Shown here piece by piece: positions 1 to 8,603 of a DNA stretch of 64,000 nt (position 1 is the stretch's first letter; each line of letters opens with the position of its first letter). This DNA comes from JBBDRJ01 sp963766295 (GTDB lineage Bacteria > Actinomycetota > JAICYB01). The DNA is taken from the NCBI GenBank assembly GCA_963766295.1, contig CAVXYW010000001.1, positions 186,001-250,000 on the forward strand, read 5' to 3'. A program made the translations under genes and the position numbers. The notes under the pieces are model-generated. The model saw only the letters and a program-made list of their open reading frames with translations. It did not search any database and was not told where the DNA came from.

Positions 1-1000
1 TGCCGCCTTCGCGTCCGAGGACTTCGAGCATCAAGCGGTAAGCCTCGATGTACATCTCCGTCCCATACACCTTCTGTGCCGACGCGTCGGCCGGATCCAG
101 CGCGCCGAATTCGAGCGACGCGGCGACGCGCCAGTTGAAGAGCTTCAACGCTTCGATCATCGCGTCCACGCGAGCGAGGTTCAGCTGAATCCACGGAACG
201 CGGATGACTCCTTCGTCGCGCGCCCAATCGACAACGTCTTCCCAGATCTTGCGTACCCAGCCAGTCGTAGCCAACGCGACACGCTCGTGGTTGAGCTGAT
301 TGGTTATGAGGGACCAGCCCTGGTTCTCCTCGCCGATGAGCATGTTGGCCGGGATGCGGACGTCCTCGTAATAGGTAGCGGTCGTTTGCAGTCCGGCGAG
401 CGTGGTGATCGGTGTCGCCTTGAAGCCCGGGGTCTGCGTGTCCATCAAGAAGATCGAGATGCCTTTGTGCTTCGGGGCTTCGGGATCGGTGCGCGCCGCG
501 AGCCACACCCATTCGCAATCCTCTGCGCCGGACGTGAATATCTTGCTTCCGTTAACGACGTAGTCCTCGCCCTCGCGCACCGCGCGTGTTCGCAGAGAAG
601 CGAGATCGGTGCCGGCTTCCGGTTCGCTGTATCCGACGGCGAAGTCGACGTCGCCGGACAGGATCTTGGGAAGGAAGTAGTCCTTCTGCTCTTCCGAGCC
701 GTACTTCATAAGGGTGGGACCAACCGTGTTCAGCGCGATCACCGGCATCGGCACACGAGCGCGTTCGGCTTCCTCGAAGAAGATCAGCTGCTCGACCGGA
801 CCGCGGCCCTGTCCTCCGTACTCGGCCGGCCAGCCAACCCCGAGCCACCCGTCGTCTCCTAGCCGCTTACAAACGGATCGGTAGTCGGGAGCTCTGGGCT
901 CGTTCCAGGCGGTCTTTCCGTGGGTACGCGGGATCGAATCGAAGTAGGTGCGCAACTCGTCGCGCAGCGCCAGCTGTTCCGGGGTGAGGTCGATGTGCAT
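1..1000 (-). CDS. Acyl-CoA dehydrogenase family protein, 3' end cut by window edge
   Basis: Flavoprotein expected to introduce a 2,3 double bond into an acyl-CoA and pass electrons to ETF. About 333 residues are visible from the ATG at 1000; the stop lies outside the window. Family signatures are SEPEAGTDLAS (about residues 125-135) and NGSKIFTSG (150-158), followed by a conserved acyl-CoA dehydrogenase middle domain. A near-perfect 23-bp palindrome lies 3 bp before the start codon, so transcription is probably controlled by a TetR-type regulator. The same palindrome core precedes the dehydrogenase gene at 13394. Substrate is not readable from sequence; the neighbourhood suggests steroid or branched acyl-CoAs (inference). 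Confidence 0.9.
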   Translation of the reverse strand, partial: MHIDLTPEQLALRDELRTYFDSIPRTHGKTAWNEPRAPDYRSVCKRLGDDGWLGVGWPAEYGGQGRGPVEQLIFFEEAERARVPMPVIALNTVGPTLMKYGSEEQKDYFLPKILSGDVDFAVGYSEPEAGTDLASLRTRAVREGEDYVVNGSKIFTSGAEDCEWVWLAARTDPEAPKHKGISIFLMDTQTPGFKATPITTLAGLQTTATYYEDVRIPANMLIGEENQGWSLITNQLNHERVALATTGWVRKIWEDVVDWARDEGVIRVPWIQLNLARVDAMIEALKLFNWRVAASLEFGALDPADASAQKVYGTEMYIEAYRLMLEVLGREGG

Positions 1001-1003
1001 GCG

Positions 1004-1026
1004 ATATCTGACGGTCCGTCAGATAT
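1004..1026. promoter_or_regulatory. 23-bp palindromic operator before acyl-CoA dehydrogenase
   Basis: ATATCTGACG-GTC-CGTCAGATAT: ten-base arms that match perfectly around a 3-base centre. It overlaps the expected promoter and start region of the minus-strand dehydrogenase. The core CTGACG-N3-CGTCAG recurs at 13354-13372. Size and symmetry fit a TetR-family operator; no cognate regulator gene is visible in the window. Confidence 0.7.
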
Positions 1027-1055
1027 GGAGTCTACGGGTGCCGGCGCGGCGCGGT

Positions 1056-1769
1056 TCAGCCCGCCTGGCCGGCGAGTCCGGCCAGCAGCTCAGAGACCTT
1101 GCCGGGATGCGACAGCTGCGGGCAGTGATCGGTGGGCCACTCGAGCACATCGGTCGCTCGGGCCTTAGCCCATTCGCGCTGAGCTTCGGGGCGGATCGAG
1201 CGATCGTCCGCGCACACGATGTATGTCGAGGGGACGGTCTTCCAAGCGGCGGCCCGCACTTCCATATTGAAATCGGCGCCGTAGGACATGGGTCTCGTGC
1301 CGAGTTCGCGCCAGCGGCCGTGCACATCGCTGGACGATTGCTGGAAGGCGCAGCGCACGGCGACCTCGGGATCAAGAGTCAGTAGGCCGTCGTCTCGGAT
1401 CTGCACTCCGTCGTTGAAGTCCGGACTCGAAGATTCATTGAGGACCGTGAGCACCGGCTCGCCTTCGTCCGGCATCGCCGAGGCGATGTAGACCAGACGC
1501 TTCACGTCCGGATGCCCGGCCCCCGCTTCGGTGATGACAACGCCGCCGTAAGAGTTACCGACCAGGACCACAGGTCCGCCTGCGTCGTCGATCACGGACC
1601 TCACATGTTGAGCATCGTCGTGTAGGTCCACAGAGGTATCGGTAGCCGCGCACGTGGGAAGGTCCACCGCCAGCGCCTTCACGTTCCGCGTAGCAAGGTC
1701 GTCGATGACGCCCTCCCACATCCACGACCCACCCCATGCGCCATGCACAAGCACGACGGTTGCGGTCAT
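1056..1769 (-). CDS. Alpha/beta hydrolase
   Basis: A 237-residue single-domain alpha/beta hydrolase. The N-terminal strand and oxyanion motif are VVLVHGAWGGSW, the nucleophile elbow is GNSYGG, and a C-terminal DHCPQLSHP segment supplies the probable catalytic His; an Asp is plausible in CADDRSI. Such proteins are esterases or related C-C/C-O hydrolases; the substrate is unknown. The ATG at 1769 was chosen because GGGAGGG lies 5 nt before it; a longer frame to 1790 lacks such a site. It is upstream of, and in the same direction as, the dehydrogenase at 1000, but that gene has its own operator. Divergent to the oxidoreductase at 1806. Confidence 0.85.
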   Translation of the reverse strand: MTATVVLVHGAWGGSWMWEGVIDDLATRNVKALAVDLPTCAATDTSVDLHDDAQHVRSVIDDAGGPVVLVGNSYGGVVITEAGAGHPDVKRLVYIASAMPDEGEPVLTVLNESSSPDFNDGVQIRDDGLLTLDPEVAVRCAFQQSSSDVHGRWRELGTRPMSYGADFNMEVRAAAWKTVPSTYIVCADDRSIRPEAQREWAKARATDVLEWPTDHCPQLSHPGKVSELLAGLAGQAG

Positions 1770-1805
1770 TCGCCCTCCCTGGCTCCGCACCTATATAACA
1801 AGCCA

Positions 1806-2801
1806 ATGAAGCTCGGCTTGATGATCGGATACTGGACGGCGCAGCCGCCGCCGAACCTGGTCGGTCTCGCGCAGCTCGCGGAGTCTGCCGGTTACGACTC
1901 CGTTTGGACGGCGGAGGCGTACGGATCCGACGCCATCTCTCCTTTGTGTTGGATCGGTGCTCATACATCGACCATCAAACTCGGCACGGGGCTCATACAG
2001 ATCGCTGGCCGGACACCTACCTCCGTTGCGATGACAGCGGCGACCATCGATCACTTGTCGAACGGCCGGTTGATCCTCGGACTCGGAGTCTCCGGTCCGC
2101 AGGTCGCAGAAGGCTGGTACGGCACGCCGTTCCCCAAGCCGCTCGAGCGCACTAAGGAATACGTCGAGATCATTCGCAAGATCCTTCGCCGGGACGCACC
2201 TGTTACCAACGATGGCCCGCACTACCCACTTCCCTATCCCGGTGGCACCGGTCTCGGTAAGCCGCTGAAGCTAACGGTGCATCCGCTGCGAAACGAGATC
2301 CCGATCTATCTTGGCGCTGAGGGACCTAAGAACGTGAAACAGACGACCGAGATCGCCGACGGCTGGCTTCCGATCTTCTACTCGCCCCAACGGAACGACA
2401 TGTACGAGGGGATAACGTTCCGTGAAGGATTCGAAGTCGCGTGCCCGGTGACGATGATGGTCACCGACGACGTCGAGGCGGCTCTCGGCTTCATAAAGAT
2501 GTCGCTGTCCTTCTATATCGGGGGCATGGGGGCCAAAGACCGCAACTTCCACCTCGACGTCGTGTCGCGCATGGGTTTCGAAGGCGAGGCGCGCAAGGTG
2601 CAAGAACTGTTCATGGACGGGAAAAGGGACGAAGCGGTCCAAGCAGTGCCCGATGCGCTCGCGGACGAGATCTCGCTCGTCGGATCCAAGGAACGCATCC
2701 GCGATCGTCTCGCCGCTTGGGAAGAAAGCCCCGTCACGACTCTGCTGGTCGGCGCGCGTGACGAGGAAACGGTGAAGCTTCTGCCGGAACTCGTTGGCTG
2801 A
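1806..2801 (+). CDS. LLM class F420-dependent oxidoreductase, Rv3520c-like
   Basis: Luciferase-like TIM-barrel protein of 331 residues, expected to use coenzyme F420 for hydride transfer. The N-terminus MKLGLMIGYW, the GYDSVWTAEAYGSDAISPL segment and the strand LGTGLIQIAGRTP are typical of the mycobacterial Rv3520c subgroup (recognised by resemblance, not searched). The start at the internal ATG gives this canonical N-terminus; an AT-rich TATATAAC box lies about 10 nt before it, so the mRNA may be leaderless or nearly so. In M. tuberculosis the relative sits beside the DUF35/Ltp4/Ltp3 genes, whose counterparts are at 14523-17651 here. Reaction unknown. Confidence 0.88.
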   Translation: MKLGLMIGYWTAQPPPNLVGLAQLAESAGYDSVWTAEAYGSDAISPLCWIGAHTSTIKLGTGLIQIAGRTPTSVAMTAATIDHLSNGRLILGLGVSGPQVAEGWYGTPFPKPLERTKEYVEIIRKILRRDAPVTNDGPHYPLPYPGGTGLGKPLKLTVHPLRNEIPIYLGAEGPKNVKQTTEIADGWLPIFYSPQRNDMYEGITFREGFEVACPVTMMVTDDVEAALGFIKMSLSFYIGGMGAKDRNFHLDVVSRMGFEGEARKVQELFMDGKRDEAVQAVPDALADEISLVGSKERIRDRLAAWEESPVTTLLVGARDEETVKLLPELVG

Positions 2802-2807
2802 GCGCGC

Positions 2808-4016
2808 TTAGTTAGCGCGGGGTCCGAGGCTTATCGGAAGAGTCTTTATGCCTCGGATGAAGTTCGAACGCAGACGCTCTTCGGTCCCGGCTTTCTGGAC
2901 GTTCGGGTAGCGACGAAGAAGCTCTTCGAAGAGCGCCCGGATCTCCTGGCGCGCAAGGCTCGCGCCGAGACAGAAGTGCGGGCCGCCACCACCGAATGCC
3001 AAGTGAGCGTTCGGCGCACGGTCGGCGATGAATCTGTCCGGCTCCGGGAAGATGTCCCCGTCACGGTTGGCCGCCACGTACCACATGCACACCTTCTCGC
3101 CCTCGGCGATCTTCTGTCCGCGGATCTCTGTGTCCTGCGTTGCCGTGCGCTCGAAGTGCATGACCGACGTCGTCATGCGCAGCATCTCTTCCACCGCAGG
3201 GACCATCAGTGACGGATCTTCTTGCAGGCGCTTCCGCTCATCGGGGAAATCGAAGAGGAGGAGCATGCCGCCGGAGATCAGGTTGCGTGTCGTCTCGTTG
3301 CCGGCGATCACGAGCAGCATGCAGAAGATGAGGAAATCGAGCTCGTCGAACTTCTCGCCGTCCAGGTCGGCCTGCAATAGAACGCTGACCAGATCATCCC
3401 CGGGCTTCTTCGCGCGCTCGGTCGCTAGCGACTTGAAGTAGTTGAACATCTCCATCTGTGCCTGAGCGGGCCCGGAGTCTTCATCACGTGCGCCGGCCGG
3501 GTTGTAGTCGGGATCGGCGTTGCCCACCATGATGTCGCCGAGCTCCTTCAGATGCTTCGCGTCTTCACGCGGCGTTCCGAGCATCTCGATGATCACGCGC
3601 AACGGAAGTTCTGCCGAGATCTTGTCGACGAAATCGACCTCTTCGGCGTCGGCGATCTCGTCGAAGACAAGATTGGTTACCTCTCGCGTGTGCGGCTCGA
3701 GGTCGCGCACCATGCGCGCCGTAAAGCCTTTTTCAACCAACGAACGAAGTTTCTTGTGTCGCGGGTTGTCCATCGAAAGCATCGAGCCCTCAGGCTCGAG
3801 GCCGATGATCGTTCCCTGTCCGGAGCTGAAGATCTCGGGATTCTTCGAAACGTGGACGACGTCCTCGTACTTCGTCAGCGCCCAGAACGTGTCCTGCATC
3901 CCGGCGTTGTAATAGACGGGCGCTTCCTTCTGGAGACGATGGAAAGCAGCGAGCGGATCGCCCTTCTGAAACAGCTCGGGATCAGTGAGGTCGATATCGA
4001 TAGCCGTGCGCGCCAT
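2808..4016 (-). CDS. Cytochrome P450 (CYP124/125/142-like group)
   Basis: Heme-thiolate monooxygenase of 402 residues. The I-helix oxygen-activation motif AGNETTR is at 238-244, the EMLR part of the ExxR motif at 277-280, and the heme loop FGGGGPHFCLG carries the proximal Cys at 349. AGNETTR and general layout resemble the actinobacterial CYP124/125/142 group that hydroxylates steroid or branched-lipid side chains; the exact family is not proven. The start MARTAID follows AGGGA; the frame is open further upstream without family similarity. Convergent with the F420 oxidoreductase (6-bp gap) and divergent from the metallo-hydrolase at 4146. Electrons would come from a ferredoxin not encoded here. 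Confidence 0.92.
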   Translation of the reverse strand: MARTAIDIDLTDPELFQKGDPLAAFHRLQKEAPVYYNAGMQDTFWALTKYEDVVHVSKNPEIFSSGQGTIIGLEPEGSMLSMDNPRHKKLRSLVEKGFTARMVRDLEPHTREVTNLVFDEIADAEEVDFVDKISAELPLRVIIEMLGTPREDAKHLKELGDIMVGNADPDYNPAGARDEDSGPAQAQMEMFNYFKSLATERAKKPGDDLVSVLLQADLDGEKFDELDFLIFCMLLVIAGNETTRNLISGGMLLLFDFPDERKRLQEDPSLMVPAVEEMLRMTTSVMHFERTATQDTEIRGQKIAEGEKVCMWYVAANRDGDIFPEPDRFIADRAPNAHLAFGGGGPHFCLGASLARQEIRALFEELLRRYPNVQKAGTEERLRSNFIRGIKTLPISLGPRAN

Positions 4017-4093
4017 GTTTTCGCTTTCCCTGCCGGGGAGTCGCCCCATAGTCCCAGCCATTAAGGCGGGAGACAAACCACCGGACAAACCGC

Positions 4094-4111
4094 TGTTCCG
4101 CATATGGAACA
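4094..4111. promoter_or_regulatory. Inverted repeat between P450 and metallo-hydrolase genes
   Basis: TGTTCC-GCATAT-GGAACA, six-base perfect arms around a 6-base spacer, in the 129-bp divergent intergenic region. It could be an operator for either gene. No other copy was noticed. Confidence 0.4.
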
Positions 4112-4145
4112 ACGTCCTAAACCGGTGCTGTGCAACCCTTCTTCG

Positions 4146-4982
4146 ATGGACGTCATTCTTCTCGGCACCGGCACTCCTCTTCCGGCCGCCGATCGCGCCG
4201 GACCCGCATCGCTCGTTCGTGCAGACGGACGAAATTTTCTTGTCGATTGCGGTCGTGGTGCTCTCATGCGCTTGGCGGGTGCAGGTGTGCTCAACCCCGC
4301 TTGGCTGGAAGCGGTGTTCATAACGCACCTGCACTCCGATCACACGTGCGACTTCAACGAAGTCCTGACCATGTGGTGGGCATCGAATGCCGAGGATGTG
4401 CCTCTGAAGGTCGTGGGGCCGGCCGGCACGCGCGACTGGGTCGATCGAACGCTCGCGATGATGTCGGACGACATCAAGTTCCGCATGGATCACCACGCCG
4501 ACCTCAATTGGCGACCGCGATGTGAGGTCACTGAGGTCGCCGATGGTGATGCTTACGACGTCGACGGCATGCGGGTCACTTCGGCTCTCGAGGACCATGG
4601 GCCGGTCAAACCGGCTCTCGGTTTTCGGTTCGAACACGGCGAAGCGTCGGCCGTGTTGGCCGGAGACACCAAGCCGTGCGATGGACTCGACCGGCTATGC
4701 ACCGACGCGGGCGCGTACGTCCAGACCGTGCTGCGGCCCGAACTCGTGATGGGTCTCGTCGAAGCGCGGGGACTCAAGCGTCTCGAGGACATCCTCGACT
4801 ACCACTCATCCGTCACAGACGCGGCCAAAACGGCACAACGCACAGGCGTTGGCAAGCTCTTGTTGACGCACATGCTGCCTTACTGCCCGCTGGGAACCGA
4901 GTCGGAGTGGGCCGACGAAGCACGGTCCGAATTCTCGGGGGATGTTGTGATCGGACCGGACCTGACATCTGTGACACTTTGA
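4146..4982 (+). CDS. MBL-fold metallo-hydrolase (RNase Z/arylsulfatase-like)
   Basis: A 278-residue metallo-beta-lactamase-fold protein. The N-terminus MDVILLGTGTP and the zinc motif HLHSDH at 61-66 are typical of the RNase Z/AtsA-like branch. Later conserved features are a strand-end Asp in AGDTKPCDG and a C-terminal LLTHMLPY His. RNase Z itself needs a flexible arm that I do not see, so an arylsulfatase- or esterase-like hydrolase is as likely. I start at the ATG that gives the canonical first strand rather than an upstream ATG at 4104 that would overlap the inverted repeat. Divergent from the P450; the acyl-CoA genes follow after 50 bp. Confidence 0.85.
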   Translation: MDVILLGTGTPLPAADRAGPASLVRADGRNFLVDCGRGALMRLAGAGVLNPAWLEAVFITHLHSDHTCDFNEVLTMWWASNAEDVPLKVVGPAGTRDWVDRTLAMMSDDIKFRMDHHADLNWRPRCEVTEVADGDAYDVDGMRVTSALEDHGPVKPALGFRFEHGEASAVLAGDTKPCDGLDRLCTDAGAYVQTVLRPELVMGLVEARGLKRLEDILDYHSSVTDAAKTAQRTGVGKLLLTHMLPYCPLGTESEWADEARSEFSGDVVIGPDLTSVTL

Positions 4983-5032
4983 CGCTTCGTCCGTGGGCAT
5001 CTACGGCCTTCGAGCGGTAGGGTTTTCGTCCG

Positions 5033-6202
5033 ATGGATTTCGAGCTTCCCGAAGAGCATCCGGCCCGCGCCGCAGTTCGTGATTGGCTCGCGGAATACCC
5101 GACTCCCACGCCGCGTGAGATGGCCGACGCCGGTTACGTCGTGCCTCACTGGCCGAAACCTTGGGGCTTGGACGCAGGCCCCATCGAGCAGCTGCTCATC
5201 TCCGACGAGCTGAAGCGCGCCGGCATCAGCCGACCCATAAACCCGATCGGCATCGGGCACTGCGGACCGATCCTGGTCATGCACGGCACCGACGAACAAA
5301 AACAGCGCTACATCCCGCCAATGCTTTCTGCAGAAGAGATCTGGTGCCAGCTCTTCTCCGAACCGGGCGCCGGATCCGATCTCGCCGGAGTCTCGACTCG
5401 CGTCGAGAGAACATCCGACGGATGGGTCGTCAACGGACAAAAGGTCTGGACATCACTCGCGCACGACGCAGCCTTCGGGATCCTGCTCGCGAGAACCAAC
5501 GCTGATGTTCCCAAGCACCAAGGCCTCAGCTACTTCCTCATCGACATGAAGACGCCCGGTGTCGAGGTCCGGCCACTGGTCGAGATGACCGGCGATCACC
5601 TGTTCAACGAGGTGTTCTTCACCGACGTCCACATCCCGACCGATGCACTCATCGGCGAAGAGGGCAACGGATGGGCGATGGCGCGCGACACGCTGGACAA
5701 CGAGCGCGTAACGCTTTCCCGTGCCGGCCTTCAATGGGGATGGGGACCGACGGCGGAGGATCTGGTCGAAGTCGCTCGCGAGCGCGGTGGTGTTCCCGAT
5801 CCCGTTCTGCGCATGCGGCTCGTCGACGCCTACATCGAGCACGAGATCATCCGAATCCACGGTCTGCGCATGGTTGCGGCTGCTGTTTCTGGAAGACCCG
5901 GTCCGGAAGCATCGCTGCGCAAAGCCTTGAGCGATCCACACGGACAGAAGACGTTCATCCTTTCGAAAGACCTCGCCGGGGCCCAAGGGATGCTGATGAA
6001 CAGCGGCCCGCTGGGGACGAGCCCGGAATGGTGGGCGCGCGGATTCCTCTTCGCGCCGGCTCTCACCGTCGGCGGAGGCACATCCGAAGTGCTCCGAAAC
6101 GTCATAGCCGAACGGATGCTCGGTCTTCCGCGAGAACGCGAAGAAGACACGGACAAACCTTGGGCGGACACGCGCAAGGCAAAAGCTCGTGCAACGCCGT
6201 AG
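5033..6202 (+). CDS. Acyl-CoA dehydrogenase family protein (FadE-like)
   Basis: A 389-residue acyl-CoA dehydrogenase. LFSEPGAGSDLA (about 107-118) is the FAD/substrate motif, NGQKVWTSLAHDA follows, and the C-terminal GGGTSEVLRNVIAERMLGLP is typical of the family. A TAGGGT box lies 9 nt before the ATG. First gene of a tight run dehydrogenase, enoyl-CoA hydratase, acyl-CoA ligase (gaps of 15 and 16 bp), which reads as activation, oxidation and hydration of one acyl chain. Mycobacterial steroid FadE enzymes often work as alpha2beta2 pairs; whether this one pairs with another FadE of the window is open. Confidence 0.92.
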   Translation: MDFELPEEHPARAAVRDWLAEYPTPTPREMADAGYVVPHWPKPWGLDAGPIEQLLISDELKRAGISRPINPIGIGHCGPILVMHGTDEQKQRYIPPMLSAEEIWCQLFSEPGAGSDLAGVSTRVERTSDGWVVNGQKVWTSLAHDAAFGILLARTNADVPKHQGLSYFLIDMKTPGVEVRPLVEMTGDHLFNEVFFTDVHIPTDALIGEEGNGWAMARDTLDNERVTLSRAGLQWGWGPTAEDLVEVARERGGVPDPVLRMRLVDAYIEHEIIRIHGLRMVAAAVSGRPGPEASLRKALSDPHGQKTFILSKDLAGAQGMLMNSGPLGTSPEWWARGFLFAPALTVGGGTSEVLRNVIAERMLGLPREREEDTDKPWADTRKAKARATP

Positions 6203-6217
6203 CGAAGCGCAAGCGTT

Positions 6218-7027
6218 ATGAGCGATCCCGCCGTCCTTTATGAAGTAGACGGTCACGTCGCAACCGTCACCTTCAATCGTCCCGAGGCTCGCAACGCCGT
6301 CAACCCCGAGGTGATCGTGCGACTCGCCGACACGTGGGATGCGATCGACGGCGACGATGCGGTGCGGGTCGCCATCCTCACCGGAATCGGCGGGCACTTT
6401 TGTGCGGGAGCCGATCTGGACAAGCTGGTCGGCAAGCTCATGGCCGGCGGCGACCCGGCCGACGAGTTCGAAGCTCGGATCCAAGAGGATTACTCGATCA
6501 TCTACAAGGGATTCCTGCGCAGCCATCGGCTAACGAAGCCTTTGATCGCCGCGATCGAAGGCTTCTGCTTGGCGGGGGGCGGGGAGCTCCTGCAGTCGTG
6601 CGACATCCGGGTTGCCGGCGAGAGCGCTGAGCTCGGAATCACGGAAGCGAAATGGGGCCTCTTTCCCATCGCCGGATCGACGGTGCGGCTCAAACGCCAG
6701 ATCCCCTACACAAAAGCTATGGAGATGCTGCTTACTGCCGGGCGTTACCCCGCTCGTGACGCGCTTTCCTTCGGATTGATCGGACACGTTGTTGCAGACG
6801 GCCAAGCCCTCGCGAAAGCTCGTGAGCTCGCGGACCAGGTCGCGGAGAACGGACCACTCGCGGTGCGCAAGATCAAGCAATCGGTCGTCGAAACCGGATG
6901 GCTGCCCGAGGATCAGGCTCTCGACCGCGAACTCGAACTCGGGATGGAAGTGATGATGTCCAAGGACGCACGCGAGGGACCAAAAGCGTTTAAGGAAAAG
7001 CGGAAACCGAACTTCACGGGGACCTGA
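6218..7027 (+). CDS. Enoyl-CoA hydratase/isomerase (crotonase family)
   Basis: A 269-residue crotonase. The oxyanion-hole segment GHFCAGADL is near residue 65. Both glutamates used by hydratases appear to be kept, in GGGELLQSCD and in ITEAKWGLFP, so hydratase activity is likely. Expected to add water to the enoyl-CoA made by the upstream dehydrogenase. The charged C-terminal tail (EGPKAFKEKRKPNF) is common in actinobacterial members. Operonic position between fadE- and fadD-type genes supports a shared beta-oxidation-like route. Confidence 0.92.
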   Translation: MSDPAVLYEVDGHVATVTFNRPEARNAVNPEVIVRLADTWDAIDGDDAVRVAILTGIGGHFCAGADLDKLVGKLMAGGDPADEFEARIQEDYSIIYKGFLRSHRLTKPLIAAIEGFCLAGGGELLQSCDIRVAGESAELGITEAKWGLFPIAGSTVRLKRQIPYTKAMEMLLTAGRYPARDALSFGLIGHVVADGQALAKARELADQVAENGPLAVRKIKQSVVETGWLPEDQALDRELELGMEVMMSKDAREGPKAFKEKRKPNFTGT

Positions 7028-7043
7028 AGCGAGAGGAAGTGAC

Positions 7044-8603
7044 GTGAACCAAGCACCAACACTGGGATTCTGGGCCTACGCTGCCGAAAACAGAGACAAG
7101 CTGTGCCTAGTCGATCCGGACGGCACCGAGCACACCTTCGGCGAAGTGCTCGACCGCGTGCACCAATACACACACGGGCTGCGCGCTCTCGGCGTGAAAG
7201 CCGGCGATGGGATCGCGGCGATCCTTCCCAACGAACACACACTAATCGAGCTCTACATGGCAGCGCTCCAGATCGGTGTTTACTTCACGCCCGTCAACTG
7301 GCATCTGGTGGCTCGCGAGATCGAGTACATCCTCAAGGACTCCGACGCGAAAGTAGTCGTCGGGAGCGAGCGCTTCGCCGATGCAGTTAAGAAGGCGTGC
7401 GATGCCGCCGGAATTCCAGCGGAAGTTCGTTTCGCGTCGGGCAAGATCGACGGCTTCCGTGACATAAGCGAGCTGAGCGCCCAACAACCCACTACACGTC
7501 CGGATGATCTGACGGCCGGGCAAGCGATGATGTACACGTCCGGTACAACCGGCAATCCGAAAGGCGTCCGCCGAAACATGGCGGGAACCCACCCGGACGA
7601 AGCCGGCGCCGCGATGGCGTTCTTCCCGCTGATGTTCGACTTCAAGCCTGGCGACGGCGTCCATCTGACGGTCGGTCCGCTCTATCACGCGGCGCAGATC
7701 ATGTTCGCGACGTCGTCGCTGCACCTGGGCCACACCGACGTACTCATGGATAAATGGACACCCGAAGGAACGCTCGAGCGGGTGGAGAAGTACGGGGTGA
7801 CGACCTCACACCTGGTCCCGACGATGTTCCACCGGTTGCTTGCCCTTCCTGAAGAAGAGCGGAAAAAGTACGACGTCTCAAGCTGGACGAATGTCGTGCA
7901 CGCAGCGGCGCCTTGTCCGGTTCCCACGAAGCAAGCGATGTTCGATTGGTGGGGACCGGTTATCTACGAGTACTACGCGGCCACCGAAGGCGGCGGCACG
8001 ACGGTCAAGCCGGACGAGTGGCTGCGTAAGCCCGGCACGGTTGGGCAACCGTGGCCCACCGCCGAGATCAAGATCCTCGACGACGACGGCGAAGAACAGC
8101 CTCCAAACGTTCCGGGAACCGTTTGGATCAAGCCGCCCGGTGCAGCGGCGTTCGAGTATCACAAGGACAAGAAGAAGACGTCGGACAGCTGGAAGGACGG
8201 CTTCTTCACTGTCGGTGATATCGGTTACGTCGACGAGGACGGATGGCTGTTCCTGTCCGACCGTAAGGTCGACATGATCATTTCGGGTGGAGTGAACATC
8301 TACCCAGCCGAGATCGAGAACGTGATCCTTCAGCACCCGTCGGTCGCAGACGTCGGCGTTATCGGTGTTCCCAATGACGACTGGGGCGAAGAAGTGAAGG
8401 CCCTGATCGAGCTGAACGCCGGGCACGAGGGTTCGGACGAATTGATAGCCGAGATCGGCGAGTACTGCCGTGAGAACCTTGCGGGCTACAAGGTCCCCAG
8501 GTCGATCGAGTTCCGCGAACATCTTCCACGGACGGACACAGGCAAGCTGCTCAAGCGGGAGTTACGCGAGCCGTTTTGGGCGGGCAAGGAGCGGAGGATC
8601 TAG
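7044..8603 (+). CDS. Acyl-CoA synthetase (FadD-type, ANL superfamily)
   Basis: AMP-forming CoA ligase of 519 residues. The ATP-binding P-loop YTSGTTGNPKGV is at about 164-175, the YAATEGGGTT motif lies mid-chain, GDIGYVDEDGW and LSDRKVDMIISGGVNIYP follow, and the A10 lysine is in TGKLLKREL near the C-terminus. All catalytic landmarks are present. The start is a GTG preceded by GAGAGGAAG. It would activate a carboxylic acid for the neighbouring dehydrogenase and hydratase; a bile-acid/steroid- or fatty-acid-type substrate is possible but unproven. Its stop overlaps by 4 bp the stop of the convergent cyclase gene. Confidence 0.92.
   Translation: MNQAPTLGFWAYAAENRDKLCLVDPDGTEHTFGEVLDRVHQYTHGLRALGVKAGDGIAAILPNEHTLIELYMAALQIGVYFTPVNWHLVAREIEYILKDSDAKVVVGSERFADAVKKACDAAGIPAEVRFASGKIDGFRDISELSAQQPTTRPDDLTAGQAMMYTSGTTGNPKGVRRNMAGTHPDEAGAAMAFFPLMFDFKPGDGVHLTVGPLYHAAQIMFATSSLHLGHTDVLMDKWTPEGTLERVEKYGVTTSHLVPTMFHRLLALPEEERKKYDVSSWTNVVHAAAPCPVPTKQAMFDWWGPVIYEYYAATEGGGTTVKPDEWLRKPGTVGQPWPTAEIKILDDDGEEQPPNVPGTVWIKPPGAAAFEYHKDKKKTSDSWKDGFFTVGDIGYVDEDGWLFLSDRKVDMIISGGVNIYPAEIENVILQHPSVADVGVIGVPNDDWGEEVKALIELNAGHEGSDELIAEIGEYCRENLAGYKVPRSIEFREHLPRTDTGKLLKRELREPFWAGKERRI

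Noticed and set aside
2803..2819. Hairpin CGCGCT-TAGTT-AGCGCG between convergent genes as a terminator
   Set aside because: Stem is only 6 bp, no T-run follows on either side, and it overlaps the end of the P450 coding sequence.
4620..4640. tRNA T-loop-like GGTTCGAA
   Set aside because: Lies inside the metallo-hydrolase gene, with no acceptor stem or anticodon arm around it. No tRNA was found anywhere in the window.
5453..6526. 357-codon open frame on the minus strand
   Set aside because: Antisense to the acyl-CoA dehydrogenase and enoyl-CoA hydratase genes, both with intact motifs.
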